NCBI RefSeq assembly: GCF_006439055.1 | Contig: NZ_RCZC01000010.1 | Span: 84,482-148,481 of the forward strand | Direction: 5' to 3' | DNA length: 64,000 bases | From: Sphingomonas glacialis | GTDB taxonomy: Bacteria; Pseudomonadota; Alphaproteobacteria; Sphingomonadales; Sphingomonadaceae | In this document: one piece after another, positions 34,799 through 43,501 of the stretch | Layout: each line of letters begins with the position of its first letter | How positions within the stretch are numbered: position 1 is the stretch's first letter | Translations under genes and position numbers: made by a program | The notes under the pieces: model-generated | Database searches by the model: none | The model's input: only the letters and a program-made list of their open reading frames with translations | Told to the model about the DNA's origin: nothing

Positions 34799-36598
34799 TC
34801 AGGCCGCAACCGCCTGCGGCTGTTCGTCGTTGTCGGGTTCGGCACCGCTCGCTTCGTCCTCCGGCGCGACGGGACCGGGTTCGAGCGCATCCAATGCCGC
34901 GATGACCTTGGCATGGGCCGCGACCGTGCCGACGCCACCGCGCGCGGTATAGGCGGACGGCGGGAAGGTCATCCAGCGCGGCACCCAATGCTCGCGTTTC
35001 GCGCGACCGTCGACGCCGCCGAGATGGTCGGCGATGATGCGCCGCAGCGTCTTGCCCTTTTCACCCGCGTTGGCATCGGCAACCATCGGCCCCGCGACTT
35101 CGGCGACCATGCCGAGCAGCACGTCCCGATCGCGGATCAGGTCGAGCAACGCCGCATCGGCCTGCCAATAGTGCTCCATCCGCACGCCCAGATGCAGGCC
35201 GACCGCTTCGACCGCCGCGCTGCCCGCCGCAAGGCTCTCGCCCATGACGATCGCAACCACATCGAGCACCGCCGTGTCGGGCAGGTCGAGCAGGCGGAGG
35301 AACAGACCTGCCGGGCCGGACGGATCGCCATAACCTCCCACCACATGCGGCTCCTCGGGCGAGAAGCCGAGAAGACCGAGGACGGGACGCCGCCGTGCGT
35401 CGAAATCGGCTTCCCCGCGGGCATTCTCGACGCTCTCCGTCACGGCATCGTTGCGCGCGAGCTGCGGCTCGGGCCGCACCGCCCACAGAGGCGAGCCAGT
35501 GATCGCATGTGCGACCATCAACCGCAGCGCGACGCCGGGCGTGTCGGTCAGCGCGGCGCGCACGGCGGCGTGCCGGTGGAGATCGACATAGGTCTGCAAG
35601 GTGCTGGTCATTTCCGAACGCGCGGGCTTGGGCGCGACAGCCGCCCCCTCCCCCTTGGCGATCCGTGCGGCATCCTTGCGGCTGATATAGCCTTCGTGAA
35701 ACACGACCTCGCCGGTGGAACGGACATCGACATATATGCGTCCGCCTTTGCGCTTGCCCGCCTTCTCATAGTCCCAAGAGGCGAACTGCTCGGACGGCGG
35801 CACGATCACGACATCGCGCCAGCCTGCGTCGCAATAGACGGCACGGCGCGTCTCGATCTCGGCATTCTGCGCGCTCCAGAACGCCTCGCTGTCGGCGAAA
35901 TAGCGCTCCTCGCCGAACAGGTCGGTGACGATCGCATGCGGGTAGGCCTCGACGTCGAACAAGGCGCGGGAGACGGCGATCGAAGTCCCACCGAACAGCC
36001 AGGCCTTCAACTGGTGGCCGACAGGCGCGCGGGCGTCGGGATCGTCGAGCAAGGCCAGCCATGCCTTTTGCTGGCTTTTGCTGGCAAGCGTCAGATGGCG
36101 GACGGTGCCGCGATCGATCTTCTCGGCCGCGTACAGGCTGCGGATGCGCGGCAAGAGGTTGCCGAGCGCCAGCACGCGCTTGATCGTCAGATCGGGCAGG
36201 CCGAAGGTCGTGCCGATCTCGTCGATCGTGCGACCCTCGCGAACCAGCCGCGTGAAGGTTGCCCACCGGGTCACCTCGTCGGCGTCGAGCCGCGCCATGT
36301 TCTCGATCAGCGACGCTTCGATGGCGGCGGCGTCGTCGCCGTTATCGAGGATAGCGCACGGCAGGGGCTCGGCCTCGCCGCGCTCTTCCGCAACGATCTG
36401 CGCCGCATGGAAGCGGCGGCTTCCAGCGACGATCTCGAACGCGTCGGGCGCTCCGTTGGGTCGGACCAGCAGCGTCTGGAGCACGCCCCGGCTGCGCACG
36501 GTCGGCAGGATGTCGGACACGTCCGGGGCTTTCTTCGCGTAGCGCATGTTGGTCCTGCTGACGGACAGCTTGTCGAGCGCAATAAAATCGAGTTTCAT
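34799..36598 (-). CDS. parB: ParB/Spo0J-like partition protein of the element
   Basis: 599 residues. The N-terminal ParB/sulfiredoxin-like domain is clear (NMRYAKKAPDVSDILPTVRSRG, LLVRPNG, FEIVAGSRRFHAAQI), followed by LIENMARLDADEVTRWATFTRLV and an HTH (TIDEIGTTFGLPDLTIKRVLALGNLLPRI). The long C-terminal half is typical of the ParB-like proteins of conjugative elements rather than of chromosomal ParB. It starts with an ATG behind AAGGAG. It lies 4 kb from parA, so it may serve gene regulation or oriT/origin binding as much as partition. Confidence 0.9.
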   Translation of the reverse strand: MKLDFIALDKLSVSRTNMRYAKKAPDVSDILPTVRSRGVLQTLLVRPNGAPDAFEIVAGSRRFHAAQIVAEERGEAEPLPCAILDNGDDAAAIEASLIENMARLDADEVTRWATFTRLVREGRTIDEIGTTFGLPDLTIKRVLALGNLLPRIRSLYAAEKIDRGTVRHLTLASKSQQKAWLALLDDPDARAPVGHQLKAWLFGGTSIAVSRALFDVEAYPHAIVTDLFGEERYFADSEAFWSAQNAEIETRRAVYCDAGWRDVVIVPPSEQFASWDYEKAGKRKGGRIYVDVRSTGEVVFHEGYISRKDAARIAKGEGAAVAPKPARSEMTSTLQTYVDLHRHAAVRAALTDTPGVALRLMVAHAITGSPLWAVRPEPQLARNDAVTESVENARGEADFDARRRPVLGLLGFSPEEPHVVGGYGDPSGPAGLFLRLLDLPDTAVLDVVAIVMGESLAAGSAAVEAVGLHLGVRMEHYWQADAALLDLIRDRDVLLGMVAEVAGPMVADANAGEKGKTLRRIIADHLGGVDGRAKREHWVPRWMTFPPSAYTARGGVGTVAAHAKVIAALDALEPGPVAPEDEASGAEPDNDEQPQAVAA

Positions 36599-36687
36599 CG
36601 GTCTACTCCTTGTGAGTGCCGGTCCCGTCCTTGTTGATCGCTGGGGTAGCGGGACCGGTTTGGATTGCGGCGAAAACGCGCCGCGCG

Positions 36688-37095
36688 TCAGCCGTCCGTG
36701 AAATCGGACGAAAGCTCGGGGTCGGGCGCGGGGTTCTCGCGCCTCAGGATGGCTTCGGCCCTCAGGATCGAACCCGTCACGCTTGCGGCATGCGCCCAGC
36801 GCGACAGCGGAAAATCACTGGCGAAACCGATATCCCGCTCGATGGCGAGGCCGAAGGGCAGGCGGACGCGCGCCAATTCGGACAGGCTGAAATAGCCAAG
36901 CTCGGGACAGCCGAAGCCGAGATCGGCAAGGCCAAACAGCACGTCGCCGTCGTCGTCCAGCTCGGTTGCCAGCCATGTGGCGGGACCAACGGGATTGAAC
37001 AGTTTGAGGACGGGCGCGGGATCGTATCCGGGCAAGCGCGCGCTCGTCGCATTGGCGCGCAGCGCCGCGCGCAGCGCAGGGGTCAGCAGCCCCAT
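36688..37095 (-). CDS. DUF2958 domain protein
   Basis: 135 residues. MGLLTPALRAALRANA, PVLKLFNPVGPATWLATELDDDGDVLFGLADLGFGCPELGYFSLSEL-like segments match DUF2958, a small protein regularly found between ParB-like and ArdC-like genes in conjugative elements. Function unknown. Confidence 0.87.
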   Translation of the reverse strand: MGLLTPALRAALRANATSARLPGYDPAPVLKLFNPVGPATWLATELDDDGDVLFGLADLGFGCPELGYFSLSELARVRLPFGLAIERDIGFASDFPLSRWAHAASVTGSILRAEAILRRENPAPDPELSSDFTDG

Positions 37096-37132
37096 GGCTG
37101 GGGTCCTTTGCTATGGGAGGAAGGCGCGGCGC

Positions 37133-38173
37133 TCACGCCGCCTCGTAAAGCGCGACGCCCGGCGCAGCGGCTTCGTGATGACGCGCGAGCAGCCACTCGG
37201 CGGCCTTGCTCGCGGCACTGGCAGCACGAAAGATCGCGCGCGCATCGCCGCGCAGCACGTCCAGCCACGAGGCGAGATAATCGGCGTGCCGCACGGTCGG
37301 CACGATGCCGAGCGCCGCGCAGAGGAAAGCGGAGCCGAGTTCGGCGACCAATTCCTCGCGGGCATAGCCTTCCGATCCGAAGGCATTGGCCAGATCGCGG
37401 GCGAGCCGCGTCTTGTGCCCGGTCGCGTGCGTCAGTTCGTGCAAGGCCGTGCGATAGTAATTGATCGGCTCGAAAAACGCGGACTGCGGCGGCACCACGA
37501 CAAGGTCGGGACCGGGCGCGTAGAAGGCGCGCGACCCACCGATCTGAAAAGCGATACCGCTGGCAGCGATGACCTCCTCGGCAAGCGGCACAGCGCAATC
37601 GTCGGGGAGAGGCGCGGGATCGGCCGCCAGCCCCTCGCGCAGGCCTTCGCATTGCGCCACGTTGAAGACGGTAAAGCGCTTGAGGAAAGCGACCTGCCGG
37701 GGCTGACGGGTTTCGCTACCCCGCAGCGAACCCTGACCGCCATCCCCCTCGCCGGTCTCCGCCGCGCGCGCCTTTTCGCTCTCGGGCGTGAAGCGATCGG
37801 CATAGACCACGGTAGTCCCGCGCTCGCCCTTGCGAACGCACCCGCCCGCTTCGAGCGCCTGCCGGAAGGTCAGCCAGCTCTGCGAGGGATAACCCCGCTC
37901 GATGACGGTCGCCCACAGGATCAGAACATTGATGCCGGAATAGGCCCTGCCCGTCAGTGCATTGCGCGGCATACCGGGCGCGACCGCGCCGCCGACCTTC
38001 CACGGCTGGACCCAAGGAAAACGGCCTGCCTCCAGTTCCGCGACGATCCGGCTAGTGACCTCTCGATAGAGGTCCCCGCGTGGACTGACCGGCTCGGGCG
38101 AAGCGACCGCCCCCTGCCCCTTGCTATTTCCCGACCGCCGACCCTTGGCACGCGCTGTGTTGCTCGACCGCAT
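37133..38173 (-). CDS. ArdC-like antirestriction protein (ssDNA-binding, zincin-like)
   Basis: 346 residues with an N-terminal ssDNA-binding domain (LYREVTSRIVAELEAGRFPWVQPW, ALTGRAYSGINVLILW, SWLTFRQALEAGG) and a C-terminal metalloprotease-like fold with HELTHATGH. ArdC proteins coat incoming single-stranded DNA and protect it from restriction during conjugation. A strong ribosome site (GGAGGTGAGCC) lies directly before the ATG. As the most upstream gene of this strand it is well placed for early expression in a recipient. Confidence 0.9.
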   Translation of the reverse strand: MRSSNTARAKGRRSGNSKGQGAVASPEPVSPRGDLYREVTSRIVAELEAGRFPWVQPWKVGGAVAPGMPRNALTGRAYSGINVLILWATVIERGYPSQSWLTFRQALEAGGCVRKGERGTTVVYADRFTPESEKARAAETGEGDGGQGSLRGSETRQPRQVAFLKRFTVFNVAQCEGLREGLAADPAPLPDDCAVPLAEEVIAASGIAFQIGGSRAFYAPGPDLVVVPPQSAFFEPINYYRTALHELTHATGHKTRLARDLANAFGSEGYAREELVAELGSAFLCAALGIVPTVRHADYLASWLDVLRGDARAIFRAASAASKAAEWLLARHHEAAAPGVALYEAA

Positions 38174-38738
38174 GGCTCACCTCCAACACCGCCCAAAACC
38201 ACCATGGCCACCCCCGGAAAGCGGGGGGTGGGCGGCGAGAGCGACTGGAGAGGCCCGCTTGAGCGGCGGCTGCACCCGTGAGGGGCGAAACGATAGTGGA
38301 GCAGTCCGGCAACGCCGGACTTGCGGCCGCCGCGGGCGGGCCTAGCAGGGAGCGCCGACCATCCCCCGCTTGCTGGGAGTGGCCACACAAAGACGCCGTC
38401 GCGCGAGCGCGGCGCCCATATCTCGGACGGCAGTGCCGGCCGGCCCAGCGATCGTTACCGCATGGCCGAGACCCGTTAGGGGCTCCGGGGGTGCGCTTTG
38501 GCGCAGCCTAGAGCGCGGTCGCGCGTCAGCGCGCAGGGCCCTCGTACCGTTTCCGCCAACGGGCTTTCTTCGCTTTCAAAACGACTTGATCGCCTGACCC
38601 ACACGTCATGAGCTTCGCCCATTTAGATTTTGAGGTAATCTCGGCACGGCCCCACGCGACCCGGTGCGGAAGCGTGGGTAGAAATTAACCCGCGCCGAAG
38701 ATAGGAACGCCACAATTGCCGATGCCTGGAGAGTGATA
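38174..38738. promoter_or_regulatory. Divergent region between ardC-like and mucR-like genes
   Basis: 565 bases with no convincing ORF. Divergent promoters for both genes are expected. It holds a perfect hairpin GTCCGGC-AAC-GCCGGAC at 38304-38320 and GC-rich direct-repeat-like stretches, and a more AT-rich part at 38555-38720 before the mucR start. The hairpin could be an operator or part of a leading-region single-strand promoter. Confidence 0.45.
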
Positions 38739-39251
38739 TTGTCCGACGAGAATGCAATCAACGCGGTTGAACTGGCCACAGACCTCACGATCGCCTGGCT
38801 GTCCAATCAGAACAATCGACTGTCGCCTGAAGACGTGCCGGCATTTCTGCGGACGATGCACGCAACACTCACCGAACTGGCGACCGGCGCGACAGGTCCT
38901 GACACTGCCTCCGATCAAGCAGCAGCGGACCCGCAGTACACGCCCGCTGTCACCGCGCGCCGCTCGCTGTCGTCGAAGGATCACATCCTTTCGATGATCG
39001 ACGGCAAGCCGTACAAGACGCTCCGCCGACACCTTTCGACGCACGGCATGACGCCGGAGGAATACCGTCAGCGCTACAATCTCAAGGCTGACTATCCGAT
39101 GGTCGCCGAGAATTACTCGGCCGCGCGTCGCGATATGGCGCTGAAGATTGGCCTGGGCGCGAAAGGTCGGCAGGCCAAAGCGACCGTCGCCCCCGCGCCC
39201 GCCGAAAAGGCGCCGGCAAAGCGCGGACGCAAGCCAGCGCAGCCGGCCTGA
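38739..39251 (+). CDS. MucR/Ros family transcriptional regulator lacking the usual zinc Cys
   Basis: About 170 residues. YTPAVTARRSLSSKDHILSM, then KTLRRHLSTHGMTPEEYRQRYNL and DYPMVAENYSAARRDMALKIGLG match Ros/MucR. The position normally holding Cys in the zinc finger reads HILSMIDG, i.e. Ser; the His pair is kept. Ros homologues of Mesorhizobium that fold without zinc are known. A TTG at 38739 has GGAGAG seven bases before it and is preferred to the GTG at 38733 inside that site. MucR proteins repress AT-rich, often transferred, DNA. Confidence 0.85.
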   Translation: MSDENAINAVELATDLTIAWLSNQNNRLSPEDVPAFLRTMHATLTELATGATGPDTASDQAAADPQYTPAVTARRSLSSKDHILSMIDGKPYKTLRRHLSTHGMTPEEYRQRYNLKADYPMVAENYSAARRDMALKIGLGAKGRQAKATVAPAPAEKAPAKRGRKPAQPA

Positions 39252-40292
39252 CGAGAAGCGCGCGGCGCAGCCTCGTCGGGTGCCCCGCGCCGTCGGCCAT
39301 AGAAGCCTTCTCCGGCAACCATGCCATACCGGAGGCCGTTACTGTTTCACCCAAACTCGGTCGCCTACGGCACCATCAAAGCGTGCCGACTTTCATTGGT
39401 CAGGTCGGGTTTTAGCTTGCATCTCCCACTGTCGGCACTCCCAAGGCTGAGCTGCTGCCGGTCCCATGGACACCAAGTTAGGCTACTTGAGCTTGCTTCA
39501 CGAAGTCCATGGGGCTGAGATAGCCCAAGGTCGAGTGCCTGCGTGTGGGATTGTAGAAGCGTTCGATGTAATCGAACACGTCCTGCCTTGCCTGATTGCG
39601 CGTGCGGTAGGTTTTGCGTGCTAGGCGCGTCGCCGCCGACCAGCCCTTCCGTTGTAACGTCGGCATTGCATTGGGCTCCCGGGAACGCAAGCTGCTCCAG
39701 GACCTTCAGATTGACCACGAAGTCTCCCAGATTCAGGCGCGGCTTTCGGTCGGAACAGGCATGGTGAAGCTTGCCCGGCTTGGCGACCTTAGTTTTGCTG
39801 GAAACTTGGCCGGGGGGCCGGGGAGGGTTCGGTGAGACAGGTTGGCGTCTTAGCGACGACGGTTGAGGCTGCATTTATGGGAAGCCCATATATCGAGCGC
39901 GAGGAAAGCGCGTCTCATCACCTCCTGTCATCACCTCCTGAAGGTCTGGAGCCGGCCGCCTACGCCGGATTCGGCACGGGCCGTGCCCGCGCTGCAACGC
40001 GCCTCGAGATGCTTGAACCACGCTCGGCGGGATTGCCGTCGCGTCTACCGCGATCGTGAAGTACGAAGCCGGCACCGCACCTAAAACGGCGGTGCTCCCG
40101 GGATGGCCGACCCAGCGACCTTTACAGATCGCACCTCCATTTAGCCCGCCACATCGCCAAGCCGACGAAGGCAAACTTGCGAGGGAGCGTCCACACCAGA
40201 TCAACAAATAAAACAGCGAAATTATTTTTGTAAGGTGAATTTCGAACTGCAACTTGTAGGGTGCCGTCAGTCGCGCCAGAAGAGACGCTAAG
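39252..40292. other. Degenerate region with IS remnant, between core and cargo
   Basis: About 1 kb with no intact gene. Besides the IS3 fragment, it has a short direct repeat ATCACCTCCTG (twice near 39920-39940) and an AT-rich tail (40195-40260) that probably holds the promoter of the operon starting at 40293. The scrambled content suggests repeated insertion and deletion. Confidence 0.5.
39478..39624 (-). pseudogene. IS3 family transposase C-terminal remnant
   Basis: The minus-strand frame ends in KTYRTRNQARQDVFDYIERF then YNPTRRHSTLGYLSPMDFV, the end of the DDE domain of IS3-family transposases. Everything before LARKTY is unrelated, so only about the last 45 codons remain. The IS end would be just left of the stop codon near 39460-39477 (GGTCCCATGGACACC). 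Confidence 0.85.
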
Positions 40293-42836
40293 GTGCGATC
40301 AGAGTGTATGCGCCGGCAAAGCGAGGATAGTCTGGACGATCACGACGTCGTGCGCGGGGCGGCAATTCCAGGTTATGATGGCCTTTATGCCATCGGTATC
40401 GCCGATATCCGTATCACCATTTATTCTCAGCAGGTCCGCGCCTTTCAGCTAGTTCACTCCCTTCTCGAACTGGGCAAGCTAAAAGACGGACAGCACGTGG
40501 CGATCATCGGCGGTGGGGTCGCTGGCGTCGCCGCGGCCGCAGCTATTTTGGTTTCGACTGAGACCATCTGCGTCACGCTTTTCGAAGCAGAAACAGAATT
40601 GTTTTATGTGCAGCGAGAATGCAGCGTCAGATACGTCCACCCCCATCTTTACGAATGGCCAAGAGCCAACTCGATCAATCCAACCTCCGATCTCCCTATT
40701 CTCAGCTGGGAAGCAGGTTCGGCCGCAGACGTGGTCGAACGCATCGCGGGCAAATTTGCTCAGATACAAAGCCTGTTTGCCGCCCGCCTCACGACCATCA
40801 CGGGCGCGCGCGTTTCGGAGATAGAAGCGACGATGGACCTGGGAAATCCCGCGTTTCAGCTATCGACAGTCACGGTGGACAACAGCAATCCCGGTTCCAT
40901 GGCCCATGTCGTGATCATTGCCGGTGGCTTCGGACCGGAGCGTGGTCCAATGCCCGATCATGCGACCAGCTATTGGGACGACACCAGCCTGCCCCGCACG
41001 AACAAAACCTTCCGGCAGGGCTCGGCCGTCTTTTTGAGCGGAAACGGTGATGGCGGGCTTATCGATGCGGTTGCGGCGGTCCTGAAGGGCTCGCCGCATG
41101 CTGCACTCATCGAGCTTGTGACGACATTCCCCGGTTTCGACGCTGTCCACGCGCGGCTGATCGCCATCGATGAGGCGGCCAAAGCATCCGAGGCGGTTGG
41201 CACGCCCTACGTGATCGAGGATATTTATGGAGCCGAAATTGTCCCCGTCGCTGAGAAGATCGGCCTGATCCGCAACATTGCTGAACGTTTGAGGCCTGGT
41301 ATGACGCTCTATCTGCATACGCAGTACGACGCGCTGTTCGATACCAAATCGGCGATCCTCAATCGCGTTCTGCTGCGTCTCGTCATGGCGGCGGCAAAGG
41401 GATCCCAAACGCGCATCGAACATCTCAAGGGTGGAAACGTTGAGCAGCTGGATGTTTGCCCGGACTCGGTGACCGGCTTCGAGCGCGACGCGCGGCTTTT
41501 CGTCCGCGCCGGAACTTACGAAGTTGGCGTCGACCGTATCATCATCCGGCACGGGCCCGACAAGGATCAGCCTTATCGAGGGTTCCCAGCAATCATCTCA
41601 AGCTATCGAACTTTTCGCGAAGCACTTGCGGTCGACGACGTGGTGCGGGCCACGCCCGAGTTGAGTCTTGGGGCGCGGCGAAGGCTCGAAGATGCAGCGC
41701 ACAGCCACGATCTTGCGCTCGACAACCGGCGCATCGCCCGGTTGCTGCAAGATGCACCGCTGGAAATCACCATTGCTTTTGAGGCGGGCCTGGCACTTTG
41801 GACCTCGACGCTCTCACCAGCCGAACTTGCAGCCAACTGGCGCAGCGCAAAAGGTGTCAAGCTCACCTTGCGAGCGTCTCCAGATGAGCTGGGGCCGCTG
41901 GCGATCACGCTCATTCGGATGGCGATCCACAACCCCTCGGTCGTCCTTTGCACCGAGCGACACGACTGGCAAAAAAAGATCCGTGACGTCATTGCGACCC
42001 TCGGCAGCGCAGGTGGGCTTTACGAGCCAGTGCTCTACCCGCCGATCTCCATATCTCCCGCCCCCACCCTATCTCTGAGCGTCACGCAGGCCAGCCTAGC
42101 ACTCGACAACGGGCTCGACGCTGATCTGCTTCACTTGCTCAACGAGAAGATTGAGGCGTTTTGCGCGCACGGCGTTGCCTCCAACGTATCGGTCGCCTGG
42201 GTCGTCGACGCCGGATTGCGGCTCGCGATGTCCGATCATTGGGTAGTCTGGAAACACAAGCTTGATCACGATGCGCCCCTACTCCGACGGTTCGTCCGGC
42301 TTCTCGCCAGTCCTGAGGATCTGTCCGTCGAGTCTGAGACCGCGCTGGTCGCCGCCGGGCCCTCTCGCATCAATAATTTGGTGAGGGCGTCCCTCCTGGC
42401 GCTGGCTGCTGCCGCCGGCTGGCAGGGCGGCGACCTGAGGGCCGCGGTCCCCGGCCATTTGGAGCGACCTGCACACGGCGAAGCAACCAAACCCCGCGCG
42501 TTCCACGCCTGCGGTGCCGACCGCATCGGCGGGGGGGCGCTGCGCACACAGGTAGCCAGCTTCCCATGGGTTTCGTATTACGTGTTGCTCTCCGAGCTGA
42601 ACCGCTCCGTCGTCGTCGACATCAAGAGCCATAATAACCTGGCCACGATCGACGATAAGCTGACCCCGCGGTTGGATGAAGCGAACTTCGGGAATAGCCT
42701 GATCATTCCCGCGGACATCGCACTTGAGGATGCTCTGGAGGGCGGCGTGGCAGCCCTACAGAAGCATCTTGATGTCCTCGAGAACAGTCATATCGGCCGC
42801 TGGCGCGCCGCTATATCTTCGGGGGATGGGCAGTGA
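40293..42836 (+). CDS. FAD/NAD(P)-binding protein, putative effector of an ABC-three-component system
   Basis: 847 residues. A Rossmann dinucleotide-binding motif (HVAIIGGGVAGVAAAAAI, GGGVAG at 73-78, with LFEAE ending the second strand) opens a flavoprotein-like N-terminal half; a second glycine-rich loop SGNGDGGLIDA is near 250 and VVIIAGGFGP near 210. The C-terminal about 300 residues match no enzyme known to me. The GTG start overlaps nothing upstream; an ATG five codons on is an alternative. It overlaps the next gene by 4 bases, giving one operon with a middle component and an SMC-like ATPase. Role as the effector of a conflict system is inference. Confidence 0.65.
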   Translation: MRSECMRRQSEDSLDDHDVVRGAAIPGYDGLYAIGIADIRITIYSQQVRAFQLVHSLLELGKLKDGQHVAIIGGGVAGVAAAAAILVSTETICVTLFEAETELFYVQRECSVRYVHPHLYEWPRANSINPTSDLPILSWEAGSAADVVERIAGKFAQIQSLFAARLTTITGARVSEIEATMDLGNPAFQLSTVTVDNSNPGSMAHVVIIAGGFGPERGPMPDHATSYWDDTSLPRTNKTFRQGSAVFLSGNGDGGLIDAVAAVLKGSPHAALIELVTTFPGFDAVHARLIAIDEAAKASEAVGTPYVIEDIYGAEIVPVAEKIGLIRNIAERLRPGMTLYLHTQYDALFDTKSAILNRVLLRLVMAAAKGSQTRIEHLKGGNVEQLDVCPDSVTGFERDARLFVRAGTYEVGVDRIIIRHGPDKDQPYRGFPAIISSYRTFREALAVDDVVRATPELSLGARRRLEDAAHSHDLALDNRRIARLLQDAPLEITIAFEAGLALWTSTLSPAELAANWRSAKGVKLTLRASPDELGPLAITLIRMAIHNPSVVLCTERHDWQKKIRDVIATLGSAGGLYEPVLYPPISISPAPTLSLSVTQASLALDNGLDADLLHLLNEKIEAFCAHGVASNVSVAWVVDAGLRLAMSDHWVVWKHKLDHDAPLLRRFVRLLASPEDLSVESETALVAAGPSRINNLVRASLLALAAAAGWQGGDLRAAVPGHLERPAHGEATKPRAFHACGADRIGGGALRTQVASFPWVSYYVLLSELNRSVVVDIKSHNNLATIDDKLTPRLDEANFGNSLIIPADIALEDALEGGVAALQKHLDVLENSHIGRWRAAISSGDGQ

Positions 42837-43501
42837 GCACGGATCTCGAACTTTTCTGTTCGCTGTTTGCTGGACGTGCCCGCGCCGTCGGCCTCGCTTA
42901 TGAGGCTCTTAGCGCGATCACAGGCAACAGTTTCGGAACTGGGGATGCGGCGGCTACGCGCCTCGGACCCGACCAGCTTCCTGATCTCGTTCACGGTTGT
43001 CTCGTCGGCCGACATCCACTGATCCTAGGGATTTTGCCGAAGATCGCGAACGCCGAATCCGTCTTTGCCAGTGTCCGCCGATACCGCAACCAATGCGTCG
43101 TGGCGCGCTCGAACCTCACGGCCGACCAAGCGCTCGACCTCAATCTTTTCCTGTTGGGCCCTCCGGGCAGCGACAACGACGAACAATGGAAGGCGCTCGG
43201 CGCAACCATCGAACGGGACGATCGGGTCGCCCGCAAGCAGGTCTGGCTTCGTCCATTGCAGGCGGACGAGAACGAAGAAAGTTTTCGGCTGTTTTGTGAG
43301 CGGACCTTTATGGCGCGTCCGTGGCTCAAAGGGCATTCAATCGAAGCTCAACTTGCGCTTGATCCAATAGAGGAGCTCTTCACTGACGAGGGCGCCCCAG
43401 TTGGTGTCGGTCGCGACTGGTTTGGTCTTGCAGACGGGGAAATGGAACCCGGACCGGATCTCGTTGAGGCCCTAATCACCCGATATCGAGACGGTGCATG
43501 A
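42833..43501 (+). CDS. ABC-three-component middle component (MC1-like)
   Basis: 222 residues, no signal or membrane segment. The segment RNQCVVARSNLTADQALDLN then LFLLGPPGSD..WKALGATIERDDRVARKQVWLRP resembles the small 'middle component' proteins of ABC-3C systems, which bridge the ATPase and the effector. GTG start overlaps the FAD gene stop (GTGA) and its stop overlaps the ATPase ATG (ATGA), so all three are coupled. The family match is from memory and should be tested by profile search. Confidence 0.6.
   Translation: MSTDLELFCSLFAGRARAVGLAYEALSAITGNSFGTGDAAATRLGPDQLPDLVHGCLVGRHPLILGILPKIANAESVFASVRRYRNQCVVARSNLTADQALDLNLFLLGPPGSDNDEQWKALGATIERDDRVARKQVWLRPLQADENEESFRLFCERTFMARPWLKGHSIEAQLALDPIEELFTDEGAPVGVGRDWFGLADGEMEPGPDLVEALITRYRDGA

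Noticed and set aside
34793..36637. 614-codon + strand frame opposite the ParB-like gene
   Set aside because: Shadow of the ParB frame; the minus strand has clear ParB motifs and an AAGGAG site.
39365..39874. 169-codon minus-strand frame over the IS remnant
   Set aside because: It runs in a different frame from the transposase fragment and has no protein-like motif; the transposase frame is the meaningful one.
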